From positions 12,676,001 through 12,740,000 of the forward strand of contig OY776120.1 of the NCBI GenBank assembly GCA_963675135.1: DNA of 64,000 nt, written 5' to 3'. The position numbers and the translations under genes are program-made. The DNA is from Galeopsis tetrahit. Taxonomy: Eukaryota; Streptophyta; Magnoliopsida; Lamiales; Lamiaceae. Below the pieces are notes generated by a model that searched no databases, was not told the DNA's origin, and saw nothing but the letters and a program-made list of their open reading frames with translations. This document shows positions 1-10,727 of this stretch, one piece after another; positions within the stretch are counted from its first letter, which is position 1, and each line of letters starts with the position of its first letter.

Positions 1-479
1 AATTAATATTTGATTAATTAATAAATTTTCTACGATAATATTTTTGACTGATCCCGATTTTGGGAAAGGATGCTAAATTAATAAACTCGTTAAAATTATA
101 AGATAATACACTTTTCATAATTTTTATAGGCCTTGTATAAAATACTCCTATAAAATAATAATTTCTTATATACTGACTTGAGTATTTGATATTGTCACTG
201 GACTCACCTATTCCTTATATACAACCCATTCTTGCAATTGTTTTTTAGTGAGATTTAGATTATCCTTATTGTACTTGCATAATGCTCTTCAAATCTCGTC
301 GATCATTGTTATTTTTTTCACAACAGTAAGATGAGAAGTCATGTTGTGTGTATGATTTGTTTATGTTAGCATAATTTAATCTTGTATATTTATATATAAA
401 TTATTTTAAATTTTCATAAAGTGATACAATAAACATAAAAGGAATAATAATGTGGTAGATTGAATGATTTTTTCAAATT
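1..479. repeat. Segmental duplication copy A, left part
   Basis: Non-coding AT-rich sequence that aligns by eye with about 40722-41341, including the shared stretches around 'tttttgactgat' and 'gtgatacaat'. It is the flank between a kinase gene (outside the window) and REM gene A. It is interrupted at 480 by the CACTA element and resumes at 10728. No gene was seen in it. Confidence 0.8.
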
Positions 480-1040
480 CACTACAAAAAAAGGGCGTTT
501 TAGAGACGGATTTCCCGACGGAATTTCCGTCGGCCGCCTGTGTTACCGACGGAGTTGCCGACGGAAAGTCGGCCGTCCCCTTTTTCGGCGTCAGCATTTT
601 TTACCGACGGATTTTTGAATTCCGTCGGCATTTGTCGATGGATTTTCCGTCGGAATTGCCGACGGATATACCGAGGGATATTCCGTCGGTATTTCGGACA
701 ACCCGTTTACCAAACCGGGTCAACATTCCGTCGGTAATTCCGTCGGAAAGAATGGATTAAAATAATTATAAAATAAATTAGAATGAATTAAAATAATTAT
801 AAAAGAAATTAATTTTTGAATAGATATTGATTTCGAAATTCACATGCCGACGGAATTTCCGTCGGTCATATGCCGACGGAATGTCCGTCGGCACGTTACC
901 GAGGGAATATCCGTCAGTACAACAAAAAAATGAATAAAAAAAATATGATTTCGAAATTCACATATCGACGGAATATCCGTCGGCATTCGACCGACGGAAT
1001 ATCCGTCGGCATTTTACCGACGGATATTCCGTCAGTAAAA
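480..1040. repeat. CACTA left subterminal repeat region
   Basis: After the terminal CACTACAAAAAA come clustered direct and inverted copies of a 9-10 bp core (CCGACGGAA / TTCCGTCGG), mainly at 505-740 and 840-1040. A smaller cluster lies at 2040-2110. In En/Spm elements such subterminal motifs are bound by the TNPA protein; that role is inferred here. The cores are GC-rich in an AT-rich setting. Confidence 0.85.
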
Positions 1041-1094
1041 CAAAATATTAATAAAAAAAATATGGGTGGCCGGGGAGGCCCCGACCAGAATTTC

Positions 1095-2036
1095 ATTTTC
1101 TCAAAATAAATACATCGAGCACTACTAAGCTAGAAGATACGCTATTTTGTGTGATTACTGATACAATAAATAAGAAAGTTATTTATATGTATAAACTATG
1201 TCCAGCTCTAAGAGCCAATCGAACTCGAATACTGCTTAAAAAATCTTAATTTTTTTTCAACCCAATAATTTTGAATTGCTGTGATTGTGGACCTATTATA
1301 GTCCATCAACCTCTATTACATCTTTTATTTTAACATGTACTTTTTTTAGTTCACCGAAAAAAAAAAGATAAAGTAAATGTATTATAGATTCGACTGTGAT
1401 AGTTGTTAAAAATCTTACTTGGAGATGGAATTGGGCTTGCAGTGGCTGCAATTACAAACACAAGAACTTAAATTAGTAAATATTATTATGACACAAATGT
1501 TCTTGAAAACTTATAACATTCACTCTGTTTCAAGATTTTATTTTTTTTTTAAAAAAAATTAATAACATTATAGTATGATATTATAACATGAAAATTTTCG
1601 CTTCCGATTACCTTTGCACTCAACGGGGACACCCGATTATTGGGGACTTGAAAACTTACGCATTCGATCCGCCTGCAAGAAAACTTACGCACGAATTGAA
1701 GCTGCGCATCATTGGCCCCGTGCAGACGGAGGAGCTCGATTGCCCATCGACATTGCCAACTATTATCGTTTTGTCTTCCAATTTTGCCATTTATTATGAT
1801 AGTTGTTTAATTTTTGCAGAATAGTTGATGAAGAAAGGGGGATCTACTTGTGAAAGGTAAAAGGGGAGGAAGGAGGGAGGAGGAGTGGGGGGAGAAGGTG
1901 GATACAGAGGTTTGGGTGGGGGAGGAGGCGGCGGCGGCGGCGTTGCTGGGCGAGGGAGGCGAGGAGGTGGAGGGAGGCGAGGTGGGGGAGAGCAAAATTC
2001 TGAAAGAAAACCCTAGGTTTAGGTTTTATATAAGGG
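1095..2036. other. CACTA internal non-coding stretch
   Basis: AT-rich at 1095-1580. A strongly purine/G-rich block follows at about 1850-2000 (GGAGG and GGCGGCGGC runs). Short frames here are compositional and no conserved protein was recognised. It lies 3' of the TNP2-like gene. Confidence 0.5.
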
Positions 2037-2336
2037 TAAATACCGACAGATAATCCGTCGGTATTATTCAAAAAGTAAATACCGACGGAAAGTGAATTCC
2101 GTCAGCATTTTGGCGATTTTTTTTTTTTTAAATAATTCAATTTTTTCTATATACTTACTAAATTATCAAAATATTTTTTTAAAAAATCACGAAATTCATT
2201 TCTTCCACATATATTAATAAATATATTGGTTGTGGCTTATATTTATAGTAAATTTAATTTTTATAATTTGTACCTAAATGATAAATAATTAATTAACTTT
2301 TATAAAATAAGAAATAAATACATTACATTAATTGAA

Positions 2337-5300
2337 TTAATTTTCATCTTCATCGTCTTCATCCTCCTCCTCATCATCATCTTCCTCATCCTCATCATCC
2401 TCCTCATCCTCATCTTCTTCATTCTCCTCTTCATCCTCATCTTCATTCTCCTCTTCATCCTCTTCTTCATCCCCCTCCTCTTCACCTTCAATTTCGATTA
2501 ATTGGGGATTTGCAGCCGTCAAGGGTACAGAAAGATTGAAATTTCCCGTAAAGACTTCAGTTGGAGTCTCTATTTGTTCTGTTTGAAATGGAGATTCATC
2601 TTCAATATTTCTGTCCTTTTTAGGGACTTCTACCATTGACCTTGCCTTTACTTTGCAAACAGCGTGCCATTCATAACCACGTGGAGCTCCCGGATATGTG
2701 CAGTAGTATACTTGAGATACTTGATGGGCAAATACAAATGGATCATCCGCAACATACGTCCTTTTCGAACTAACATCAACGAGCTTGTACTCCGGGTGAA
2801 TTCTTGTTCCTAGATGGCCTGAATCAAACCAATGACACTTGAACAACACTACAGTCTTTGCTGGATATCCTGGATATTCTACTTCGACGACTTCCCGTAA
2901 CACCCCAAAGTAATCACTTGCATCTGCATTGTAATTCGCACTGCTAACGCAGACGCCACTGTTGGTAGTCCCCTTTGTCGATGCATACCCAGACGTATGA
3001 AATCTGTAGCCCTTCACAATATAACCGTTGTAAGTCTTTACACGACGTAGTGGTCCCTTGCTGAGATCTCGTAAGAATGGACTGTCTAGAGCGTTATCCC
3101 GTCCCTATACGGCTCAATTTAAAATTAATTAAAATAAATATTAATTTATTTACGTAAAACATAATTAATTAAATGGTACTCACATAACGTTCGAACCATC
3201 GGGAAAATTCACGTTGAATACGAGCATCTATATATGCATCTGAGATGTTTGGTTCTGCTCGTCGTAGTTCTTGAGCGTACATCCTAATTCACAACATTCA
3301 AAAACTTGGTTAATATTAAATGACATAAATGAAGTGGTATTTAAATAGACGATTTATATATGAAATACTTACTCGATGTATGGCTGAACTTCATCACAAT
3401 TCAATAACACATACGTTTGTGCTATTTCCGCCTCCGAGTTCGTCTCCCAATATCGTTCAGTGGGTTTTCCTATTGGCCGTCCCTTAGACTTGAATATGGA
3501 GAGCATTCCATCGACCTCTTCACTGATATCGTCAGCGGATGTACCACCGAAGTTACGTGGAGCACTTCTTAACTTTGTGTTGACGTGGTCTTCAAAGTAA
3601 TAAGAACAAAACATGTCAACCTCTTCATTCAAATAAGCATTCACAATCGATGCTTCAACGTTTGCCTTTTGTTTAGCATTACGTTTCAAGTTGTGGAGAT
3701 ACCTGATATACACACACACATATATATATATATATAAAACTTATAAGAATGCATGTGTAATTGTAATGAAATAAAAAAAAAGTAAGATTTTACCTTTCAA
3801 ATGGGTACATCCACCTGTATTGCACCGGACCACAAATTCTCGCTTCATACGCTAAGTGAACGGGTAAGTGTTCCATCGAGTTAAAGAAGCTAGGTGGAAA
3901 AATTTGTTCCAACTTACACAAAATCACTGGAATGTCTTCATCTAAACGAATCATATCATCGATCGTGATCGTTGTAGCCGTTAAATCTCTAAAAAATAGA
4001 CTTAATTCAGTGATAGCCCTCCACACATTGTTAGGAAGAAGTTCCTTGAACGCAATCGGTATCAAGCGTTGCATAAACACATGACAATCATGACTCTTCA
4101 TCCTTGCAACCTTACCCGTTGTTGTGTCTACGCATCGACTCAAGTTCGACACGTAGCCGTCCGGAAAGTTCAACTCCTTTATACACCTACACAATCTTTG
4201 TTTTTGTGGCTTATCCAGTGTGTAGCTAGCCTTTGGAAATTTACCTGTACGCTCATTCTTTTTCAACTCTGGACGGCGACAAAGAGTGTCCAAATCCTCC
4301 CGAGACTTTGGAGTGTCTTTCGTCTTGCCTTCCGTGTTCATGATTGTGTGGAACACATTGTCAAACACATTCTTTTCAATGTGCATCACATCCAAATTGT
4401 GTCGTATCAATAGTGAACTCCAGTATGGTAAGTCCCAAAAAATACTCCTTTTGTTCCAACCACCCTCAATTCCTCTGTTGTGTTCCGCTGCATTTTCCTC
4501 AGTACTTTTTTTCAACCCCGTCACTTGAACCTCATATAACAACCTACGTCCTGTACGGAGAGTAAATTATAAGTGACACTAAAAGCAATAGATAAATATA
4601 CGTTTAGTACTCGATTATTAAATAAATGTATAAAATACCATCTCGTAGTGGAGGTCGATTGTTTGTGACTGCTCTGTTTTTTACGAAGTTCTTCTTATTT
4701 CTTCGAAACGGGTGACCTTGAGGTAAGAACCTACGGTGATTATCGAACCATGAAACTTTTCTACTCACCGGGAGACTGAAAGCTTCAGAATTCTCCATAC
4801 AATACGGACATGCTTTCTTTCCGGCCGTACTCCACCCGGACAACATACCATATGCAGGAAAGTCGCTAATGGTCCATAAAAGAGCAGCACGCATCGTGAA
4901 GTTCTGCTTTCTAAAAACATCGTATGTTTGGACTCCATTCTCCCATAAGAAGATCAAGTCTTTTATAAGAGGTTGGAGATAAACATCCAGTTTGTCCTTT
5001 GGATTCGTTGGTCCAGGCACCAATACAGTCAGAAACATTGTTTGAGGTTTCATGCACATCCACGGAGGAAGATTATATGGAGTCAGTATCACCGACCACA
5101 AAGAATACTGCTTCCCATGCATCCCAAACGGTGCAAAACCATCAGTACACAAACCTAATCTCACATTCCTCGGTTCACAACCAAAATTTGGAAACACCTT
5201 GTCAAGATGTTTCCAGGCCTCTGAGTCTGCCTGATGTCGCATCTCCCTCGACTCAGCCGAAGAGGAATCTGTAGCATGCCACGTCATGTGTTGTGCAGTG

Positions 5301-6301
5301 GCACTTGATTGATATAATCTCATCAAACGGGGAATGATAGGAAGGTAGTACATCTTCTTATATGGCACTTTCTTCTTTGTCTTCTTCGATTGACCACCAG
5401 GTCCCTTTCGACGTGCCTCTTTGTACCGGGGATGGCCACACAATCTACACATATTCAGACTGCTATCTTCGTCACCCCAATATAACATGCAACCATTCAC
5501 ACAACAATCAATATTCTCAACCGGCAAACCAACATTCTTCAACATTTGTTTGCTTTGATGAAACGTCGTAGGCACCTTATTATTTTGAGGACAAATTTCA
5601 CTGCATAACTGTGTCACTTGCTCATATGCCCTGTTAGAAAGCTTGTTCTCGGTCTTAATGTTCATGAGTCGTGCATTAAATGACAACTGTGAGTGAGATT
5701 CACAACCCGGATATAAATCTTCTTCGACTAATTTGAGCATCTCATAAAACCGAAATGCCTCATTCGTCGGCTCCTCTTCCATGTTTGAAAAACCAGCTTC
5801 CCTGATCATTGTTTGATACATATTCGGTTCTTCGTCCCCAAACTGTTGTTCTTCGTCCCCAAATTGTTGTTCTTCGTCCCCAAACTGTTGTTCTTCGTCC
5901 CCAAATTGTTGTTCTTCATCCCCAAACCGTTGTTCTACCTCGTTACTAGTGCCAACATGATCGAAATTTGCTTCTTCTTGATAGATTCCAGCAGTGTAAT
6001 AGTAAAACACTTCATCAAATCTATAAGGCCAACGTGTTTCGCCATGACTAGTCCAATTATAATAATTATCAACGAAACCATTCTTCACAATATGCACTAG
6101 GACCTCATCAATCTCTTTATATTGCTTATTCTGACATTTCTTAGCATTACACGGACACCTAATGCAATTTCCACTCATGTAATGTGGCTGGCTTTTTGCA
6201 AATTCAACAAATAACACGAGTTCATTATAAAATTCCACATTCACATTTCCTCTAATCATTCTAGGAGTACAATACATCCAACGACGGTCAGGCAAATCCA
6301 T
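2337..6301 (-). CDS. TNP2-like CACTA transposase
   Basis: Five exons: 6301-4639, 4550-3794, 3702-3373, 3283-3184 and 3104-2337. All junctions are GT-AG and phases agree, giving about 1205 residues with no stop. Residues about 5-85 match the plant transposase-associated domain, with a cysteine cluster at C46, C49, C51 and C56. Residues 123-157 are five copies of EQQFGDE. The TNP2 core contains LCTDGF (D387), SDFPAYGMLSGW and WDLPYWSSLLIRHNLDVMH. A DUF4218-like part follows (HDCHVFMQRLIPIAFKELLP), then a DUF4216-like C-terminal domain (SSANYNADASDYFGVL) and a nearly pure Glu/Asp tail. The protein is expected to cut and join the CACTA ends. Its start faces the GRF gene across a divergent motif-rich region. 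Domain names are from recall of family motifs. Confidence 0.92.
2340..2490. repeat. Imperfect GAA/GAT microsatellite encoding an acidic tail
   Basis: A run of CATCTTCATCCTCCTC-type trinucleotides on the + strand encodes about 50 Glu/Asp/Asn residues at the C-terminus of the TNP2-like protein. The trinucleotide composition also explains a long methionine/lysine-rich frame on the same strand that is not a gene. Confidence 0.85.
5825..5940. repeat. 21-bp coding tandem repeat in the transposase
   Basis: Five near-identical 21-bp units (core cttcgtccccaaa.tgttgt on the + strand) encode EQQFGDE repeats near residue 123-157 of the TNP2-like protein. The period is a multiple of three, so the frame is kept. 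Confidence 0.9.
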
Positions 6302-6554
6302 CTGCTAAACATTTAAGTGGAGCAACACATTACTAAACTAAACTTACAATAAATTCAAACAAAACTTATGATATATATAAAACATGTAATTACATTATAT
6401 TGAATTTTATATATAGAGTAAATTAAAAATGGTAGAAAATGTACCGTAATTTGATGTTTCTGAATACCCGAGCATGAGCATAAAAAAATTAGGCAGTAGA
6501 AAGTTTTGGTGTAAATTTGCAATACGAAAGTGAAGTGGAAAAAAAGAAAGTTTT

Positions 6555-6905
6555 AGAAATTTCCCGACGGAAATGCCGACGGACTTATCTTTCCGTCGGC
6601 ATTTCACCGCCCAAAATTTCCGTCAGTCAAGATAAATGCCGACGGATTATCCGTCGGCATTTATCAAATGGTGAATTCCGACGGAAACTTAATTCCGTCG
6701 GCATTTCACCGCCCAAAATATCCGTCAGTCAAGATAAATGCCGACGGATAATCCGTCGGTAGTTATCAAATGGCGAATTCCGACGGAATCTTAATTCCGT
6801 CGGCATTTCACCGCCCAAAATATCTGTCAGTCAAGATAATCCGTCGGCATTTATCAAATGGTGAATTCCGACGGAATCTTAATTCCGTCGGCATTTGGCG
6901 TGTTA
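6555..6905. promoter_or_regulatory. Internal TNPA-motif array between divergent genes
   Basis: About three tandem units of roughly 110 bp, each with palindromic GCCGACGGA..TCCGTCGGC motifs and the phrase 'caccgcccaaaat'. The array sits between the start of the TNP2-like gene (6301, -) and the GRF gene (7009, +). The same core motif makes up the subterminal arrays, so an element-encoded DNA-binding protein could act here on a two-way promoter. That role is inference; the repeats are plain in the sequence. Confidence 0.75.
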
Positions 6906-7008
6906 TTATTTTTTTTTTTATTAATTAATTCAATTTTTTGTATATATAGCAACAACACAAAGCTCACACACACCATATTCGATTTTTTCTATTTTGCAAA
7001 GAAATATC

Positions 7009-7392
7009 ATGTCTTCTTCATCTTCTATTTGATTTCAGCAAGGCCTTGTTTGTTATTGTGGAAAGGCATGTCGTACATATGCTTCTAAACAACCTAGAAG
7101 TAAAGGGAGGATATTTCATAATTGTCCTGACTCCCAAAGTGATGGTGGTGGATGTGGTTTCTTTGTATGGGCTGACACTCTAGAAAAGTGTGTTGTTGAC
7201 AAGAATCAAGGATCTAATCAAAGTGACCAAGAAACTGAAGACATGAAGAAAATGACTCAAAAGATGAAGAAATTGGTTACAGAGATCAAGAATTTGGCTG
7301 AAGAAATCAAGGATTTAATCAAAGTGAACAAAATCATTTTAATTGTGCTAGTTGTCATGGTTGCATCTACCACCTTCAAGTGGTTTGGTTAA
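7009..7392 (+). CDS. GRF zinc-finger, coiled-coil, tail-anchored protein (in CACTA)
   Basis: The open frame from about 7033 to the TAA at 7390 encodes a GRF-type zinc finger: CYCGK, then C in KACRTY, GRIFHNC, and CGFFVWAD. A lysine/glutamate-rich helix follows (KKMTQKMKKLVTEIKNLAEE). The last segment is hydrophobic (IILIVLVVMVASTTF) and ends KWFG-stop, which looks like a C-terminal membrane anchor. The only nearby ATG (7009) is in frame, but a TGA at 7030 separates it from the finger. The 5' end is therefore either a nonsense mutation or an unrecognised exon whose acceptor would be ttcag at 7034-7038. GRF fingers are known to bind nucleic acid in other proteins. Function in the element is unknown. 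Compare the gene at 60195. Confidence 0.75.
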
Positions 7393-7721
7393 ATATATGT
7401 ATAATGCACTCTATATGAGGCTATTTTAATTTGTACTAAAATGCACTCTTCAAGTGGTTTAAATCTATATCTAGAATGCACTCTAAATGAGATTATTTTG
7501 TACTCAATGAAACAAATGAATGCACCCTATTTTCATCTATACACCAATAAACTACACAAATAAACTGCAATATATAGTTCAACATATTTTTCAACATAAA
7601 CATAAATATATACATAAAGATAAATAAGTTCAACAGAAAATTAAATAAATTCAACAGAAAATTAAATAAGTTCAACAAAAAAATAAATTAGTTCAACACA
7701 AAATTAAATTGTTCAAATTGT

Positions 7722-9361
7722 TCAACCAGGATAGTTGCCAGTGCCGGGAAAGTTAAAATATTCATCCATATCATCATTCAAGTTGACGTTGCCACCGTCG
7801 GCCTGACCTGCATCTTGACCTGCAGCTTGATCTGGAGCTGGAGCTGGCGGTGGTTGCCCCATCGTCTGTTGATAGATGGCCTCGATCTGCTCAGCAGACA
7901 TCCCCAACGTCCGACCCGCATTGGTACTCCAGAGGCGGAAGTAGTTCTCGAACGTTGCCATAACGTTCGGATCCGGGACGGCAGTGGAGGATACGGACGG
8001 CTGCGATGCACTCCGGGCCGACCGACCACTTGGTGTCCTCACGGCGCTGCTCATCCCACCAAGGCCAAGGACCCTTCCCTTGGAGGTCGGGGCAACGTCA
8101 AGGTAACACTGGTCCACGTCAACAACCGGAGGGGTACCGCTGCTTCCGGATTCAACAGTAGTCGTGGCGGTGGCTTGCGTCTCAGCCTCTTCAATCCTCT
8201 GTCGGACGCTCAACTACATAATTAAAAAAATAAAATTAATTTAATTATCTATATATATATATATATAATGTAATTAATACATAAATTTAATTAAACTTAC
8301 GTGGAGGTCAGTAGTGCGCCCGTAGGTGGACGTCTGTGTATCGGCATTAAACGGATGAAGAAGGCTCAGCCGATCCAAGTGGGTGTGGGGACGTCCAGTC
8401 TCCCGCTCCTATTACGTATCAAATAAACATATACAAATTCATTTAGATAACTAATATAAAATAATTAACTATAATGATTTAATTTTTAAATAATTAAATA
8501 AAACTTACGAGAGCAAGTGATTGCTCGAGGACGGACCGAGCTCCCCCCCGATGCACTGCCATCCCGCCTCCAACGTCGGTTCTGCGGTTGGCCCGAGCTT
8601 TGTCACACTTGTCTTGGTAATCCTGGGTCATCCACTTCTCAACCAACGACTCCCACAGGTCAACACCATCCTCGTCTTTCCCCAGAACAAGATTTTTGTC
8701 TTCATCACGCCAGGCCTTTCTCCAGTCGTACATCATGTTCGTGTACCGAGTAGAACAAAGATTGTACCACTTCTCGTAAATAGCGGCGTCCGAGTAGATC
8801 GTCGTATCCCAACGGGCCTTTTTCTATACAAATAAATATTCAACATATTTATCAAATAATATGAATAATTAGTTATTTAATAAACTTTAAATATTGTAAT
8901 TATATACCTGGAACTCCTCGAAATAATCATCCTTTTTAGATTGTGGCACCTTCGACCAAGTGATAGCACCCTTAGAAATCTTGCAATCCTTAAAGGATTT
9001 TGTGCACATCCTGGACACCTCATTACCGGGCATCAACCTGTAAAATTATTAACAAATTTATAAACTAACACATTATAAATAAATAAATAAAGTTAATCGT
9101 TATTGAATCTCATCAAACATTAGAATTATTGACTTACGCTCCTGAAACGATGTCAATGACTTTCCTTTTGTCTCGAACAGGATGCTGACGAGAAGAGGAT
9201 GACGAACCAACCGACATCGTAGTCGGCGGCGGCGGCGACACTGCCACAGGAGGAGGAGGAGCCGTCACAGGAACTGATTCATCCCGAGACCTCCTTGCAC
9301 GTGACCAAAGTGACGACCTACGACGTGAACCCGAACCCTGATTCGGTACTTGTTCACTCAT
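7722..9361 (-). CDS. TNPA-like / Transposase_24 (Ptta/En/Spm) protein
   Basis: Five coding exons: 9361-9138, 9037-8908, 8823-8509, 8408-8301 and 8213-7722. Splice sites are GT-AG, phases agree, and the product is about 422 residues. The N-terminus is Ser/Arg/Pro-rich. The central part (SKVPQSKKDDYFEEFQ, then WYNLCSTRYTNMMYDWRKAW) is typical of the plant Transposase_24 family. The C-terminus is Pro/Ala/Gln-rich with an acidic end. In En/Spm the equivalent protein binds the subterminal motifs and aids transposition. The ATG follows directly after a CAG acceptor (9362-9364). A likely non-coding leader exon ends at a GTACGT donor at 10224-10219, giving a 0.86 kb 5' intron. The family call rests on recalled motifs. 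Confidence 0.85.
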
Positions 9362-10224
9362 CTGTTTCAATCAATAAAAAATACATAATTTTACTAATTA
9401 TCAATTTAATGAACATATTGCTAATTTAAATTTTTTACTAATATATCATATTCCTAATTTAATCAACATATTCCTAATTTAAATCAAAACAATATATATA
9501 TAACCTAATTACAACGTGATACCACCGTCGAACCATCTAATTAACTAATAATTTAAACAATTGATTGAAACATGCATCACCTACATTAAAAATATTTCTA
9601 AATTAACATATTCCTAAATTAACAAATCTAAACATAATTAAAATAATACTTTTCTAATTGGAGTTTTCTAATTATCAATTTAATGAACATATTCCTAATT
9701 TAATTTTTTTACTAATATAGCATATTCCTAATTTAATTAATCAACATATTCCTAATTTAATCAACAATAACCTAATTTAATTATTATTTTTCTACCTAAC
9801 TTAATCAATAATAAAAAATTGAACATATATATTCCTAAATTAACAAACCTAAAACTAATTAAAATAATAATTTTCTAATTTAAACAATTGATTGAAATAT
9901 GCACTACCTACATTAAAAATATTTTATATCAAAATTACACCATTAAATTAAACTAGTAATTAACTATATAACAATTAATTAATGTATACATATAACAATT
10001 AATTAATTAATTAACCTTAAAAACCTACTCGATCTATCAAAATTATTCTTAATCAACAAATTAAATTAACTAACGTACATACTAACATTATCATAATATT
10101 TTAACAACTAACTAAATCAATATAACATGCAAATCAACATTAAATTATTCATATTTACATATATCCATGCATAAACATATATAAGTATTAAAATTAAGTA
10201 ATAAAACTAATTAAGAAAACGTAC
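9362..10224 (-). other. Probable 5'-UTR intron of the TNPA-like gene
   Basis: Very AT-rich, with CAG just before the start codon on one side and an exon-donor junction (ATACG|GTACGT) on the other. The upstream leader (about 10225-10310) contains a GAAGACGAAGACGAGG run. No coding potential was seen inside. Confidence 0.55.
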
Positions 10225-10377
10225 CGTATCAATGTAATCGAAGAAATTTGCTTCAATAGCCTCGTCCTCGTCTTCGTCTTCCCCACCGAATCCTCACTCA
10301 CGCGCACGCCCCCTTTTTTTTTTTTTTTTCTAAAACGAACTGATTGATTTGAGGCCCTTATATAATAAAAAAAAAAA

Positions 10378-10727
10378 TTTGCCGACGGAATTTCCGTCGG
10401 CATTTCCCTCGGTAACCGCCCACTATTAATGGGAACCGTTACCTTTTTAGAAAACGAGGCGGTGCGAATTCAACGGGTCAGATGCCGACGGAATATCCGT
10501 CAGCAATTCCGTCGACAAACATATTTCAAAATTCCGTCTGCATATTCCCTCGGTAAATGCTGACGGAACGGAATTCCGTCAGCATTTCCCTCGGTAAATG
10601 CTGACGGATCAGAAATCCGTCAGCATTGACGTTGACTTTTCAATCCGTCAGCATTTCCGTCGGAAATGCCGACGGATTATAATCCGTCGGCATTTGTCCG
10701 TCCCTGTAGTGCGCGTTTTTTGTAGTG
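10378..10727. repeat. CACTA right subterminal repeat region
   Basis: More than a dozen copies of CCGACGGAA/TTCCGTC.G in both orientations, ending with the terminal TTTTTTGTAGTG. Many copies read CTGACGG rather than CCGACGG, a C-to-T or drift variant also seen in the other arrays. Confidence 0.85.

Larger units (their letters stand above)
480..10727. mobile_element. Complete CACTA (En/Spm) transposon
   Basis: The element starts CACTACAAAAAA at 480 and ends with the complement TTTTTTGTAGTG at 10727. It is flanked by a 3-bp target duplication ATT (477-479 and 10728-10730), as expected for CACTA elements. Inside are a TNP2-like transposase (-), a TNPA/Transposase_24-like gene (-), a GRF zinc-finger gene (+) and several arrays of palindromic GCCGACGGAA..TTCCGTCGGC motifs. 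The paralogous locus at about 41336-41345 has a single ATT and no insertion, which confirms both ends. Both transposase-type genes read open through all inferred exons, so the copy may still be autonomous or recently so. Confidence 0.95.

Noticed and set aside
505..1040. Regularly repeated palindromes that could suggest a CRISPR-like or operator array
   Set aside because: They are CACTA subterminal motifs inside matching TIRs with a 3-bp target duplication; there are no unique equal-length spacers.
1588..1824. ORF in the CACTA 3' part as a captured host gene
   Set aside because: No recognisable domain or splice context, and composition matches non-coding DNA.
1807..2071. Ser/Pro/Ala-rich frames opposite the G-rich block
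   Set aside because: Caused by GGC/GGA low complexity; no start context or conserved motif.
2300..2491. Met/Lys/Arg-rich frame on the - strand
   Set aside because: It is the out-of-frame shadow of the GAA/GAT microsatellite encoding the acidic tail of the transposase.
7030..7032. TGA as a recoded (selenocysteine or readthrough) codon
   Set aside because: Land plants lack the selenocysteine system, and similar stops occur in several unrelated decayed elements; deamination is simpler.
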